This document shows positions 46,060 through 57,758 of a DNA stretch of 64,000 bases, piece after piece. Each line of letters begins with the position of its first letter. Within the stretch, counting starts at the first letter, position 1. Position numbers and translations under genes: made by a program. The stretch covers positions 39,075,825-39,139,824 of the forward strand of contig CAXKWD010000005.1 of assembly GCA_964059195.1 (NCBI GenBank). Direction: 5' to 3'. Source of the stretch: Ectobius pallidus. Taxonomy: Eukaryota > Arthropoda > Insecta > Blattodea > Ectobiidae. The notes below the pieces were generated by a model. It saw nothing but the letters and a program-made list of their open reading frames with translations, ran no database searches and was not told where the DNA came from.

Positions 46060-46837
46060 TTCAATTCAAATAATATTAACTTTACATTTAATTTTAATAC
46101 CACTTTTCATTTTACTGATTTCATTTTAAACTTAGAGAACTTCTGTTAAGATTATATAAATATATATATATACACACATATACATACATAGGCCTACATA
46201 CAATCCCAGTGTCTAACACAATGCTTCCTAAACCGTTAGAGTCTAGTAAACTTAGGCCTACCTGTGCTACGGATGCAGAAATTATCAAGGTAGGATATTT
46301 ATTTTATGGTTCCATGCCATCTTTTGCTTTTTTTTCCTGCGATAGTGTTTTCATCCATTTCCCGTTCATGATATCTTGATAGAAACTAAAATTTCTTGCA
46401 GCCAATGCCTGTAAACTGACCTGCCTGCGTTTTTCATTCATTGCAGTCCACGTGTTTCATTTTAGCAAATCTTCTTACTTCTTGTGATAGGCTAATTGAT
46501 AAGTATCACGAACGAGCATATGCGCATGTACAGGAAGACTTAAGGTTAGGTTCACATCTGCCTCTTATCTATCCATGTATTTTCTTGATTATTTAGTCAG
46601 TTTTGTTCCAAAACCAACATATATGCCTCACATCCGCCATATTTTTGGTTGCCAATTCTTACAATATTAATAATGAGTAAATTCGCGAGGAATATGTTTA
46701 TTCAAGGATCATTTTTTAAAGATTTTATTTTATAATATCGGTACTTGTAGTGAAAAATCAATAACTTTGGCTTAATCGTATTTTTAAGTTTGGATATTAC
46801 AATCTCATCAGAATTATTTAGGTTATTCTCATCTGTT
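45509..46837. other. Gene-free; short tandem repeats
   Basis: AACAGTCTAT repeated 3.4 times (45901-45934), an AAT microsatellite (46018-46058) and a TATA/ACACAT-rich stretch (46155-46192). No gene recognised. Confidence 0.6.
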
Positions 46838-46912
46838 CGCAATAGCGTAATGGTCAAGACATCGGAAATGGACGTGTCGGGTCGGAGTTCGATCCTTATT
46901 GGGGTCTTATAT
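46838..46912 (+). mobile_element. tRNA-derived SINE head (SINE E)
   Basis: TAGCGTAATGG and GAGTTCGATCC stand at A-box and B-box spacing, followed by a T-rich non-tRNA stretch. The body is short and not seen elsewhere in the window. Confidence 0.45.
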
Positions 46913-47896
46913 ATATTTTTTATGCGTATTTTTTCAAACGCGCCAAAGGCTGGAATAAAATATTAATTACTTCAAATGAATTATCATTGTTGGTGTCGAA
47001 TCTTGGACACACATGAAAGAAAGAAAGAAAGAAAGTAATTTTTTAATTAACCCCTTTAATTTTTAAACGACCAACAAAATCAATATTTTTGTTATAAAGT
47101 AGTGTGGGAGAATGTGAAGCAACAAACACACTTATTAACTTTAATTTTAACAGCCTACGAGTCCCGACGTTTTTTATTTGACCGACTGAAGTAAGCTCGC
47201 TGTTTCCTTAAAATTTTATTTTTTATATGGCATGGCATCAGAGTTCATGGAGGAAGCGATGTATCTGTTTAATAGCCTAGAAAATGATTATAATTTATAT
47301 AATTCTTTAAAATTATTTTAATTCACTTACCGAATTAGAATGCTTGTTACAGTACTGCTAAGGGTAGTGTCACAACTGATAAAATATGTTTGGGTAATCA
47401 TATGTATCTACGAAAAAACTAAATACTGTTAGATTTTTTTTGTATGCTGTTTACTGGTACTACATATTAGTTGAATTGAGCCATTAAATTGTTTAATTTT
47501 TATTCTTGAGTTATTCTTGTGTTCTCATTCTGTTCTAACTGCAATGGTAGTGTAGTAAGGCATTCAAGGTATTAAGAAGAGATAAGTTCTTTTAAATATT
47601 AAAATATAAGGATACATTTTATTTACTGTTATTTTCTACGTAATTAAATTGAAGAACTTCAAACATAAGCTATTTGGTATTAATTTTTCCTGAAATTAAT
47701 CTTTGATATCGGTGAGGTTATAAAGTAGACCATTAAATTTAACTCTTTTCATTACGATACTGAGACTTTCTGTTTGGTATCTGCAAATTACACTTTTTAA
47801 GTGTCGACACTTACATAACACGTCATGGTGGTGTCACAGGTGACTTCAAATGAAGGCACGCTAGGAGGTGTGGTCATTGAAATGAAGAATAAAGTA
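46913..47896. other. No recognised gene
   Basis: A GAAA/GAAAG simple repeat occurs at about 47010-47034. Otherwise nothing is recognised. Confidence 0.4.
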
Positions 47897-48814
47897 AGGT
47901 AGGTGTTCCAGTTAAGGCCATGCTCCTGATAAGGCCACTAATACTTTAACGTAAAAGTATCACACTTTGGCCCCAGATTGCAACACCTACTTGAAGCACA
48001 TCCTTCGAAGGTCAACTGACCAGAATTTCAGTGTTCCCTCTCCTTTCCTCGAGGAAAGACAGAAACTTTTGTGAAATACGCGCTTCAGAAATAAAAACAA
48101 GAAAAGAAATAAAATACATCTAACTATTTAAGTAGATTCATATCAGCATAAAATTATACGTGGATATGTAGCTTACATTGTGATCTTTTAAAGCATCTCT
48201 TTGTTGTATCTGCATTAACATACCAACTTTAATAACCGAGATTACAAATAAAAATATATAGTGCACCTGTTAAGGGCACATACGATGCGATGCGACGAGG
48301 AACGCTATTTCTCGGTCATAATGTTCAAGTTCTGTTTGTGAATATCTACTTAATTTATAACATTTAAACAATAATGTTCACACTTTTCATACGGACCTGG
48401 GTTTGACCTCGAACACATACATAATTTGCTTAATTGTTTATAATTAATTATTTAATCAATTAATTAATTGACTTTTTATTATTTTTACACTACTTAACAC
48501 ATGTTGATGTGGTATACGTTCAATTTATTTCAGATGGATAAAAAAGTGAGGCACAGAGTACAGAGCTGGTCAGAAGATTACAGTGTACCCAAGTGGCCTT
48601 ATCATGACTACATGCTCCTCATAAGGCCAGTCACTTGATTTCAATTTATATTTTTTGTTATCAATGTCATTAAGTAATATCATTGTTTCTTGCCCAAAAC
48701 AACTTATTATAGTCATCTGTTGAAAGCTGAGTGTGAAAATTATAAATTTTGAAATTATAAATACTTTGTTTTTAATTTTGAAAATTAACGTGGCCTTAAC
48801 TGGACCACCTACCT
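47897..48814. mobile_element. TIR element (918 bp), TA-flanked
   Basis: The left end AGGTAGGTGTTCCAGTTAAG and the right end TTAACTGGACCACCTACCT are inverted copies, and TA flanks both sides. Subterminal ATGCTCCTGATAAGGCCAC (left) recurs near the right as ATGCTCCTCATAAGGCCAG, next to an inverted GTGGCCTTATCATG. A weak MDKKVRHRVQSWSED frame sits at ~48536. There is no transposase. Tc1/mariner or pogo type is inferred from TA. Confidence 0.75.
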
Positions 48815-49350
48815 TATATGTGAAATTTTCCTTTTGGCTTCTTAATTATTTTATAATACCTAATCGGAATATGTTAAAGTTTAGTTGCTTAGGTGTAAAG
48901 TGTGGGCAAATTCCGCTCCTCGTAAACAATTTCCGATCAAATTTTGATGAAAATATCAACAAAAGCACAAATTTACTATATAAGAGAATGCCATGTAATT
49001 TCAGTTTTTGAATTAAATAAGAGTTTTTATATAAGAGTTTAAAAGTGAAATTCAACAATATAATAATATTATGCAACGAGCCTTTATTAAGAATTTTCGT
49101 CACGTCGCGAACGCCTTAATTACAATTGTAGTTAACTTGCATTCGACTGTTTTTGTGCGACCGTTATTAAATGTGATACGAATTGTTTATTCGGTTGTTT
49201 GAATTGCCGCAGCTGCTTTCAAGACTTGAATATTGTTCCGCGTACGATATTAATCGAATGTTGTAATTTTCACCTCGGGCCATAATGGTTACGAAAAGTA
49301 GCTAGTTGAAATAGGACTGAGAAAAGAGTATGTAGATAAACATTCAGACA
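48815..49350. other. No recognised feature
   Basis: Overlapping short frames on both strands; none recognised. Confidence 0.4.
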
Positions 49351-49822
49351 TTCAGCCACTTTTTCGGGTTACCATTTACTACCAGAACAGGTATCTGATG
49401 CATTCGTAGAACTTAACAGCATTGCTCCCGATACTCTCCTAGCTAATCAATTTCTAGATTACCTCTTGGAGAACTACGTAAGTTATGACAGTAAGTTCCC
49501 TCCAAATCTTTGGGCACAGCCGCCAAACAAAAACTGCCCCTGAACTACAAATGGCACAGAGTCCTTTCACAAACATTTCAAAAGGGAATTTTACCGTGCA
49601 CATCCATCGATACATATTTTAACACAGGTTTTAAAGAAGCGACAAATTCAAACGGACATATCAATCCGATCGCATCTTTCTGCGAAGCAAAGGAAAAATA
49701 AGAAGTCTGAAATTAACCGACTTTATGCCATTAAGAACTGGGACGATTATGTTTCGGGAAGGATTAATTTATTAAGATATGTGACGCTAATGGGAGCTAG
49801 ATATAAAGCAAAAACATTGTAA
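49351..49822 (+). pseudogene. Mutator-like (MULE) transposase, C-terminal relic
   Basis: The plus strand reads EQVSDAFVELNSIAPDTLL, DYLLENYVSYDSKFPPNLWA, then TTNGTESFHKHFKREFY, the NGxESFH-HF signature near the end of MULE-family transposases, and after a frameshift KNWDDYVSGRINLLRY. One TGA interrupts just before TTNG (where CGA would be expected) and a frame change follows HPSIHIF. The DDE catalytic region is missing. No TIRs could be linked to it. Confidence 0.7.
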
Positions 49823-50249
49823 TTTCGACATTGCCATCAGGACGTGCCGATCAAATGGCGGTGGACATAAGCCAACTTCAGGAAATGACGTGCCCATGAA
49901 ATTGCAATGTTGCCATATCTCGTTTAGAGGAAAATTTAAGTACCATTTCTGTAGGCCTATATCTCTACTTTGCTCAAATGAATATATTCATTTGCTCTAT
50001 TGCTATGGCGATTTGCTCAAATGTTAATCACCGTTGATTGGAGCGTATCGTCTTTTGTTTAGAAAATGTTTGCATAGTTTCTCCATTCTTGAAAAATCAC
50101 AACACATACTTACATAACTTCGCCTCCATACTTGCTATAGAGATTGTCGCAATGGAATCTGTCGTAGGTTAGAGACAGCTTTCGTTGGAAGCCCCTATGG
50201 AAAAATAAATACAATTTATTATTGCTGAGTAATTACACAACTTTAAATG
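49823..50249. other. No recognised feature
   Basis: Nothing supported between the transposase relic and the tandem array. Confidence 0.4.
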
Positions 50250-50880
50250 ATATCCTCTAAACTAAGGTTTAGGCCTCCCTTAAGCAGGATAACTCTTTGC
50301 CTTTCACTTAGGTTTTCATTGAGAATTCAAAGAAACCGCAGTGACATGCAAAAGCTTTAGGTGTACCCGTGTTTTCACATTGATATGATCCAAGCGCCGA
50401 GCATGTCTCTCAGTCCTGCTTCGTTCTCAGAGCTAAAGTTTCCGTTGCAACGACTTCTACACTATGATTTAGGCCTTCCTTAATCAGGATAACTCAAAGA
50501 AATCGTAGTGATATGTAAAAGCTTTTGGCCCGGGACGTGTTTTCACATAGAACATTTCCAAGAGTCGAGCATGTCTCGCTGCATTAAAAATGCAATCCTG
50601 CACTCGTTCATAGCGCTAAAGGTTGTGTCGCAACATCTTCTACACTAAGATTTAGGCCTTCCTTTAAGCAGGATAGCCTCTGAGACATGTAAAAGCTTTA
50701 CGAGTACATGTGTTTTGACGATAATTTCCAAGAGCCCAGCTGTCTCGCTACATTTTATCCATCTGTCCCTTTTTACTTTGCATAAAAAGTTTCGAACGGA
50801 ATTAAAATGCAGTCCTGCCCATCATGCTTAGTGCTAAAGGTTGTGTATTCGATTAGAGGAATATAATACTCAGCTTATAT
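50250..50880 (+). repeat. Tandem array, 3 units of ~185-200 bp
   Basis: GATTTAGGCCTTCCTTAA-type starts recur at about 50267, 50466 and 50650. Each unit then has GGATAAC/GGATAGC, ACATGTAAAAGCTTT, a TTTCCAAGAG-type stretch, GTCTCGCT and GCTAAAGGTTGTG. Units differ by many indels, so the array is old. Confidence 0.75.
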
Positions 50881-51029
50881 TGAGGTCCATCAGTTGTAGA
50901 TTCTGTTCTCGGTTAACGGTCATTTTCTTTGTAAGTCCCTGTAAAAGTTAAACACACTGTAGAAGAGGCCTACAATGAATGTCATGTTATAATTTATATT
51001 AAAAATGTACTGAATATAAAGGATGTATC

Positions 51030-51520
51030 ATAATTAATAGCCCAAACCGAAACGTTAGAAAGTATAGCAGAAGCAAAAAGTTCCAGCAAACTTGGGTCCG
51101 CAAACAAGCAGTTTGCGAGATTTATTATTGGGAATATGTGGTTATGAGCTGCCACTTACTTCATTCAGAAACGTCGCCCTAATTAGTACAAATGAATTTG
51201 AAAAGTAGACTTTTCGTGTAAACGCCATTCTAAGTTGCCTCAGTATTCTCTCATACCTTATCTTAACAAGGAATACAATTATGCTGTAGTATGTTACATG
51301 TTCTTAATACTGTACACTCTTCCCCTTAAAGGAGGTGCTCAAAGTGTCGTCCTTGCACCTGGATGCAATACTGCACTATTCTCTGCAGTGAGTTTCGAAT
51401 TATTTCAAACGCCACAGATCGTCTCGGAACTCTTGACAAGCACGTACAATAGTCTTTGCTGTTGCTGTACGGCTCCATTTTGACTACATAGAGTTCGTTC
51501 GAACAAGTGGAGATGTTCAA
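51030..51520 (-). pseudogene. Possible DNA-transposase tail
   Basis: The minus strand ends in GRHFEHLL after RRSVAFEIIRNSLQRIVQ, similar in style to the C-termini of IS630/mariner-related transposases of arthropods (…GGHIEHL). No catalytic residues remain. This is a low-confidence reading. Confidence 0.25.
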
Positions 51521-51554
51521 TTACGTGGGTGCAATAAGAACAGATACAAATAAT

Positions 51555-52104
51555 ATCAAGGTAGGAATTAAGTGTAGACTCAAATCAGATGTCTGTTTTT
51601 ATGAAGTTCAAAAATGCTTATGTTCCGTCTTCTGTCCACTAATGTAAAAATAAAAAGTTATAAGACAATTATCCTGCCTGGTGTATTGTATGGATGTGAG
51701 AAATGGTTGGGAAGAAAAATCTGAGTGTATTCGAAAGCAGGGTGCTTGGGAAAATATTTGGGGCTAAGAGAGATGAAAATGGGGACTGGATAAAACTTCA
51801 CAATCTGTAGCCTACTCTTCACGGAGGATGAAATGGGATAAATATGTTGCGCGCAAGGGAGAGGAAAGAATTGTCTCAAAATTATTGACTAGGAAAAATG
51901 AAGTTAAGTAGATGGGACGACAATATTAGTATAGGTTTAAGGGAAGTAGGATTTGCGAGGGTTGGTTGGATGGAGTTAGAACAGAATAAGGTTGAATGGC
52001 GGACTCAGTTAAGCCAGGCAATGAACTTCCGGGTTCCATGAAATGGATAATATTCCTTTAGCTTGCTTAGGAAATGTCTATTGCCAAAGAGTAAGTAAGT
52101 AAGA
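51555..52104 (+). pseudogene. LINE I, C-terminal relic
   Basis: The plus strand reads YKTIILPGVLYGCEKW, KAGCLGKYLG in a shifted frame, then SRWDDNISIGLREVGFARVG and WRTQLSQAMNFRVP followed by a stop. This is the well-known ending of insect RTE-like LINE proteins, with the short 3' UTR and a GTAAGTAAGTAAG tail at 52091-52103. Upstream RT and endonuclease domains are missing. Confidence 0.8.
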
Positions 52105-52112
52105 ATTCAGCA

Positions 52113-52584
52113 TACCTGATACTGTTCAGACTTCTTCGACTGTGTACTGTACCCATTGTCTGTCGTGTATGGTTTGATTACAAGTCCATCTTGTAGGAAT
52201 GTTCAATTTTGTAAACAAGAGTAGTATATATTTATACATAATATAGGCCTACTATAATTATAAATAATGGAACATCGTTAAAATATAAAAATAGGTTTTG
52301 ATATGCACCGTTTACGAGATGTGTTATCTACAGTACGGAAAGAGAAAATGTATACGATATCCTAGGCAATTCGATAAAGCATCAAATTCCTTTAACATTT
52401 ATACTTCTTATTATCCGAATTACAATCTGAGAATTATAATTAACTCAGATTTTTTTTACATTGATTTAATTGGGGAATGAACTTTACTCAAATGATTCAA
52501 TATTTCAAATTATCCAAAGTGATATTAACGGATTTCGACACTATTAGAGTAGTAGTATTTTTCAAGGACGCTTACCTCGCTTAG
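52113..52584. other. No recognised feature
   Basis: The frame at 52298-52480 is not recognised. Confidence 0.4.
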
Positions 52585-52815
52585 TCGGCTTGGGTGGTGC
52601 AGTCAGTGTCGCTCTGGATTTCTTTCCCCAAGATTGGTGGTTCGATAACGGCCCAGGTCGATGGTAGGCCTATTATTTGTTGTTAAATGTGACAGGCCCA
52701 TTTTTGTGTATTTATTGACATGTAAAAGAACTCCTATAGTACATAATTCTGGCACACCGTTGACAGTCACAAGTCTAAGTAGTTGTACGTCTCCGTAATT
52801 AAATAACAGCTATAT
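52585..52815 (+). mobile_element. SINE F (tRNA-derived)
   Basis: A-box-like TGGTGCAGTC and B-box-like GTTCGATAACGG are followed by GGTCGATGG and GACATGTAAAAGAACTCC (52717-52734), modules shared with SINE B although the rest differs. Confidence 0.6.
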
Positions 52816-54085
52816 ACAAGTCTATCTCACCCCGCTCAAAAAATAACAAATGTTTGTTGCTACGTAACGGTCGTCTTCATGCATGTAAATGTGTATTGTT
52901 TCAACATAATATATAAATGCTTTTAGATTATGATAAAAAATAATTACTTTTTAGACCATTGGGGATAGTAGCTTATATAATGGAACATTTATTAGTAAAC
53001 CTTGTACCCTCATTAATATTAAAAAATAATTCCAAGAAAAAGTAGACGCATGAGAAGCTTCATAGGTCGATTTAAATGAATGTTACAATAAACAAAATTG
53101 CATAAATTTCTTATATTAACCAGTTAAAAAACCAATTATACCTATTATCTTACTACTTGGCCATTGCAGATGTACTAACCTAAACGAATAGGCCAAAGAG
53201 CCTGACCCAATTTCTACTTTACATTTAAGATGCATGAAAATCATACAACTTTAGTAACTAAAGCGAATAAGTTGTACATTTACACCTATTGTGACTATTT
53301 GTTTCTTAATTTTTTATTCTGTTGCTGAAAAATATTGTCGGTCAAATAAAAATCGTCGGCCTACTTATGTTTAGTACCTAACAAATGGAATAGGCTATAG
53401 GTCTAATCAAAATTGCTAGTTAAATTTTACAATTTCACTACTTGTGTCTTTACTAGTTTTTAACGTCGGTAGGCCTACCCCTTGCAGCTTGATGTCCATA
53501 TCGAACACGTGTTGGGGGTTAACATTAACCACGGACGTGAGGTCTGTGTGACCGCATTAAAAACATAAACCGCTTCTACTGTCTGGATTTACACTACCGT
53601 CCCTTTTCAAAACCCTTTATCGCCCTATAGCCTATGAGTCACCCATCAATGTTTGTAGAGTCGTGCATGAAAACATTTTTGTAGCGATCTGTGAAACCTC
53701 ACGTACCGTAGGCCTTCTATTTTGTGAATAACAATGAGTGAACGGCCGGGACCATAAAAAACTGTTAGGCCATGAATTGTAAGACTATGTGATGACAGTT
53801 ATGAACTTATGATGAAATTATTTCGGTATAAGTTTGTAGTGGATGTTTGAAGAGAATGACTGTATGTCTCAGTAGTCAAGGGAAAATGTTATAGGCTATG
53901 TTAAGCTACTGCAATTTTGAACAAATCACTTATTATGGTGAACCGTGATTAATATCTGGTTGGGAGTGAGGACGACACTAAATAGGCTTTTTTGTTAATT
54001 AGCTATTGATTTGAAAAATATTAACAGAAAAATATTTCAGAACTGTGCGTTTCATTACATTTGTCGTGCAGTGACTCAGATGTGT
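52816..54085. other. No recognised feature
   Basis: A+T-rich, with several TAGGCCTA-type palindromes; no gene seen. Confidence 0.4.
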
Positions 54086-54103
54086 GCCCTGATTAGTGAT
54101 GAG

Positions 54104-54296
54104 CAAATGCAAGACCAAGACCAAGACCAAGGTGGTCTTGGTCTTGGTCTTGGTATTGCACTCTCAGTCTTGGTCTTGGTCTTGCATAGGTAACCCTGGT
54201 CTTGGTCTTGGTATCGGTCTTGCATCAGTGGTCTTGGTCTTGGTCTCGGTCTTGCATACTGGTCTTGGTCTTGTTGCAAGAGTCTTGCAGTTTTCT
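54104..54296. repeat. Hexanucleotide array (CAAGAC then CTTGGT), left end
   Basis: Four CAAGAC(C) units switch to GGTCTTGGTCTTGG..., giving a hairpin-like centre at ~54130, and then CTTGGT clusters alternate with TTGCAT spacers to GCAAGAGTCTTGCAG. Confidence 0.9.
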
Positions 54297-54558
54297 TTTA
54301 CGCATCTTACTGTGATCGATGGCGTTTACATGATTTAAAGTTACACCGATTACATGCGTGTTATTGCTTGCGAAAGTAACGAAAGCTCTAATTGCTTTTA
54401 GTTCCCTTGACCATGTAAACAGTAATGTGATGTCACGCTGTTTGCGGAAACGTCCATGGTGATATAAGCTAGAACAGTAAACTTTGAGTGTAAATTTAAA
54501 TATTCTCTGTTATCCTATTGCAGAACTTTAAACCCAAAATCCACGAGATGCTATATAC

Positions 54559-54811
54559 CAGCGTTTCTCAAACTTTTTGAACCCGAGGACCTCTAAAATG
54601 TCTAAAAAATATTACTTACCCCTAATTTTACATCCCATTTTTTAAAAGAAGGCCTATAGGCTATTCTTAATATTTGGGGTATTAATTATAGGTCATTATA
54701 ACAAAGTATGTGACAAAAATGTACTTCTTTACTTTCCAATTGCTTTATGATAATTTTTAATTATGTCTGCGGTCCACCAGTGGTCCGCGGACAATAGGTT
54801 GAGAAACTGTG
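54559..54811 (+). mobile_element. hAT MITE, second copy
   Basis: Same family as 675-933: the ends are CAGCGTTTCTCAAAC and GGTTGAGAAACTGTG, and the interiors share AACCCGAGGACCTCTAAAAT and GGGGTATTAATTATAGGTCA. No 8-bp duplication is detectable here, so the ends have decayed. Confidence 0.8.
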
Positions 54812-55764
54812 AGAATGTAAAATTATTAATATCATATTGTAAAGTTTCAAATTGAACGGCTGTGGAGAAAAGAAGTAATATTAACAGGATGTGAATGAAG
54901 TGTTTAAAAGAATTCCGCATAGGAGAGAGGTTCTATCTGACCTGTTTAAAACTATATAATATAGTAACAAAACATAACGGCATTGAAGCAGGTGCTGTAG
55001 AAATTGTGCAATCTATAGAAAATCACACAATGTCCATTCGAAACCAAAACCCATAGGCTGCAATAAATAATATTTGTCTTTCCATATACCCTAGTTCTAA
55101 TTTATAATACATTGTGAACAGATCATCTCTGCACTTTAAAGATTTCCGCTACCCCCCCTTAAATTACTTTCTACTTGCTTTCAAGTTTCGGGCCTTCAAC
55201 TAATTGGGTCATAAATAATCATAACTATTCTTCATGCAAGTAAATATTTCTAGACCAGGCATTTTCTACTTTTAGTATATTTTCCCATTCGATATGCATC
55301 CTTAATATGAATCAGCAGCAAGAACTTAAAACCGCCACCGTTATGTGTCAATAACAAAATTGTAGTAGTAAAAATGTTTTCAGTGGATGTCCTACCTATC
55401 ATCAGCAAAATGTAGGCCTGTATAGCTACAGTACAATCAGATACGTAACTGTAAAGTAATGACTAGCAAATACCCGTCAAATAAGTTTAATAAATAATTA
55501 ATCTACGGTTTAATGGTGTTTTATTGAATAATTATGAAGAATACCGGGCGTATAACCTGACTTTTTCAGACTTCACTTTATTTTGAAATTTTCTGCAAGG
55601 AGAATGGAATATATTTTGTTCAAGTAGACAGGAAAGTTTCTATATGTGAGAGTAGGCTATGAATATTAATGATAGGTGTAAAATAGGATATTATCGTTAA
55701 TGAAATAGGCTACTGAGCTGGTTAATAGGCGTTTCAAGTTACGGGGGCTACTGTTTTAAGTTTC

Positions 55765-55991
55765 AAATCCTCAGTCATAGGCCGCCCCATGGCTGAGTGG
55801 TTAGACCGCTCGCCCTCCACCGCTGGGACCCGGGATCGGATCTCGATGGATCCATGTGGAATTTGGGGTGGGGGCAGGCTTTCTCGGGGTACTCCGGTTT
55901 CCCCTGCCTTATATCATTCCTTCGTTGCTCCATTCATCATAGTATGACCATTTGGTTGTAATAAAGAATTGTTATAAATCCTCAGTCATAG
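55765..55991 (+). mobile_element. SINE G with perfect 16-bp target duplication
   Basis: The body (55781-55975) has A box TGGCTGAGTGG and a B-box-like GGATCGGATCTC, then a non-tRNA body ending AATAAAGAATTGTTAT. AAATCCTCAGTCATAG flanks it exactly on both sides (55765-55780, 55976-55991), which excludes a true tRNA gene and dates the insertion as fairly recent. Confidence 0.92.
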
Positions 55992-56565
55992 CTTTCTTTT
56001 AACCCAGCGAAAGATTAGAGAAACTAGTTATTAAATAACTGTATGGCAGAATTTTTAAGTTTTATTGATAAATTATGTGGTCAGTATTTATATTGAACGC
56101 AAAATGAAATTTAATATATGGGTTAGGGCCTTTGTTACATATGTTTGTCTTTCGTACCATAATACTAGACAATTATTGCATTTAAACATTTTAAAAATGA
56201 ATAGAAAGTGTTTATCGTGAATTTAACTCCTGCCAATTGAAGGAACTAGCTGCATGGAATGCCATTCAGGGAAATCCCGTCAGATTAAATGTAAGTTTTC
56301 ATTGTAGTAATTTGTTTAGTGGTGGGAGAGGTTGTATATGGATTTCACATGTATTATTTGAATGGTGCGCTCGTTTTTGGATACGGATAGCGTCACGCAC
56401 CGGGTCTGCTCTCATTGGTTACCACACGATGAGGCAGCCTCTACATTATAGGACTACCAGCCTTGGGACTACCCCGGCTAGCGACTCTGCTGCGCTTTTG
56501 AGTAGCGGTCGCTGGTTCGCTGCATACACAACGGGGCTTTATAATTTTTTTTCAAGTAGCAAGAC

Positions 56566-56756
56566 TGCAAGAGTCTTGTAGTTAGGTCTTGTTCTTGCCA
56601 GAGTCTTGCAGGGTTGGTCTTGGTCTTGGTCTCGGTCTTGCATGGTCAGTCTTGGTCTTGGTCTTGCTAACGCTGATGCGGTCTTGTTCTTGGTCTCGGT
56701 CTTGCATTTTCTGCAAGACCAAGACCAAGACTGCAAGACCAAGACTGGTCTCGCTC
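56566..56756. repeat. Hexanucleotide array, right end
   Basis: Counterpart of 54104-54296, again with GCAAGAGTCTTG at its inner edge, GGTCTTGGTCTTGGTCTCGG clusters and a CAAGACCAAGACC run at the outer edge. Confidence 0.9.
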
Positions 56757-56771
56757 ATCACTAGCCCTGAT

Positions 56772-57671
56772 AACCCTCATATTTTGATGATATAGGAATA
56801 GTGTTTTGATAATTAAACGTTTAGGAATCAACTTGCTTGAATAATTAAAATTCACAGTTTGTAAGTTTTTCCTTGTAAAATGCCCCTTAACTGTGAGCGG
56901 TCTCTCAGACCTCACGCCCAAGTTGATGTAGCAGAATAATCACGTCCTTGGTTAAGGGTTCATTATATTTATTTGTTATTATTCTCCATAGTATTGCCTC
57001 AGAAATAATACGTAATACACCTTAATTAAGTGCATTGGAGATTCTCGGAAATTAAAAAAGAAGACTTCTCGAGTGATGCACTTAACTTACTCCTCATATC
57101 GCAATATACTAAGTTCTTGTTGGAAATAAGGTATAGTTCTTATTCTTCTCGATGAATTAGGTTTTATTTTACTTTTCAGCATTCGTACACGCCTTGAGGT
57201 ACTCTGAATCCAAAAGTACAAATTTCTGAAGAAAAAAAGTCTTCGAACAGCTCGGGAACGGAAATGGTATAGGACTACCACAAGTACTATAGTCTATTTT
57301 ACATTTGGGTTAGATGTCGTCTGGGGAAGTAAAACGAAGATTGTCGACGACTTTTTCTTAGTTTACTACCAATTTTCTCCAAATGGCTCTAAAATTATTG
57401 TTTTAATTTTGTACACGAGATGCTTATATTAAAAAGCTTTTATCTGAAACTGTTATTGGAAAACTTCTTTGAAGAATCGTTAGGCTAGGTTAGCCATCGC
57501 TCGCACAGACGGAAACTTTCCTAGCGAACAATCGCCTCCACCTTTGCATGAGGCTGAGACAACTGAATACGCCCTCCTGAACTCTTATTCTAAGTTTATA
57601 TTAGAATGTGAATTGAGAAAATTATATTGCTCATGCTTAGGGGAGGAAAATTAATGAGTTTATCACATCAG

Positions 57672-57713
<42 letters not shown>

Positions 57714-57758
57714 TTTAAAGAATACTGATTGGCATTTATATTAACTTTTTGTCAGTTG
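56772..57758. other. Gene-free; ATT microsatellite
   Basis: A (TTA)n run of about 14 units lies at 57672-57713. No gene recognised. Confidence 0.55.

Larger units (their letters stand above)
54094..56763. mobile_element. hAT-like element (2.67 kb) with subterminal CTTGGT arrays
   Basis: The termini TAGTGATGAGC and GCTCATCACTA are exact inverted copies, and GCCCTGAT is duplicated perfectly on both sides (54086-54093 and 56764-56771). An 8-bp duplication and a TAGNGATG-type end point to the hAT superfamily. Each end carries 150-200 bp of CAAGAC/CTTGGT hexamer arrays that can fold on themselves. No transposase is recognised in the interior, which contains a MITE (54559-54811) and a SINE (55781-55975). 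The frame at 56237-56581 is not recognised. Confidence 0.85.

Noticed and set aside
54076..54338. Overlapping frames on both strands across CTTGGT/CAAGAC repeats (also 56539-56795)
   Set aside because: A hexamer repeat stays open in several frames; the peptides are low-complexity artefacts.
56237..56581. 114-residue frame inside the hAT-like element
   Set aside because: No family resemblance and no splice sites; it may be captured noncoding DNA.
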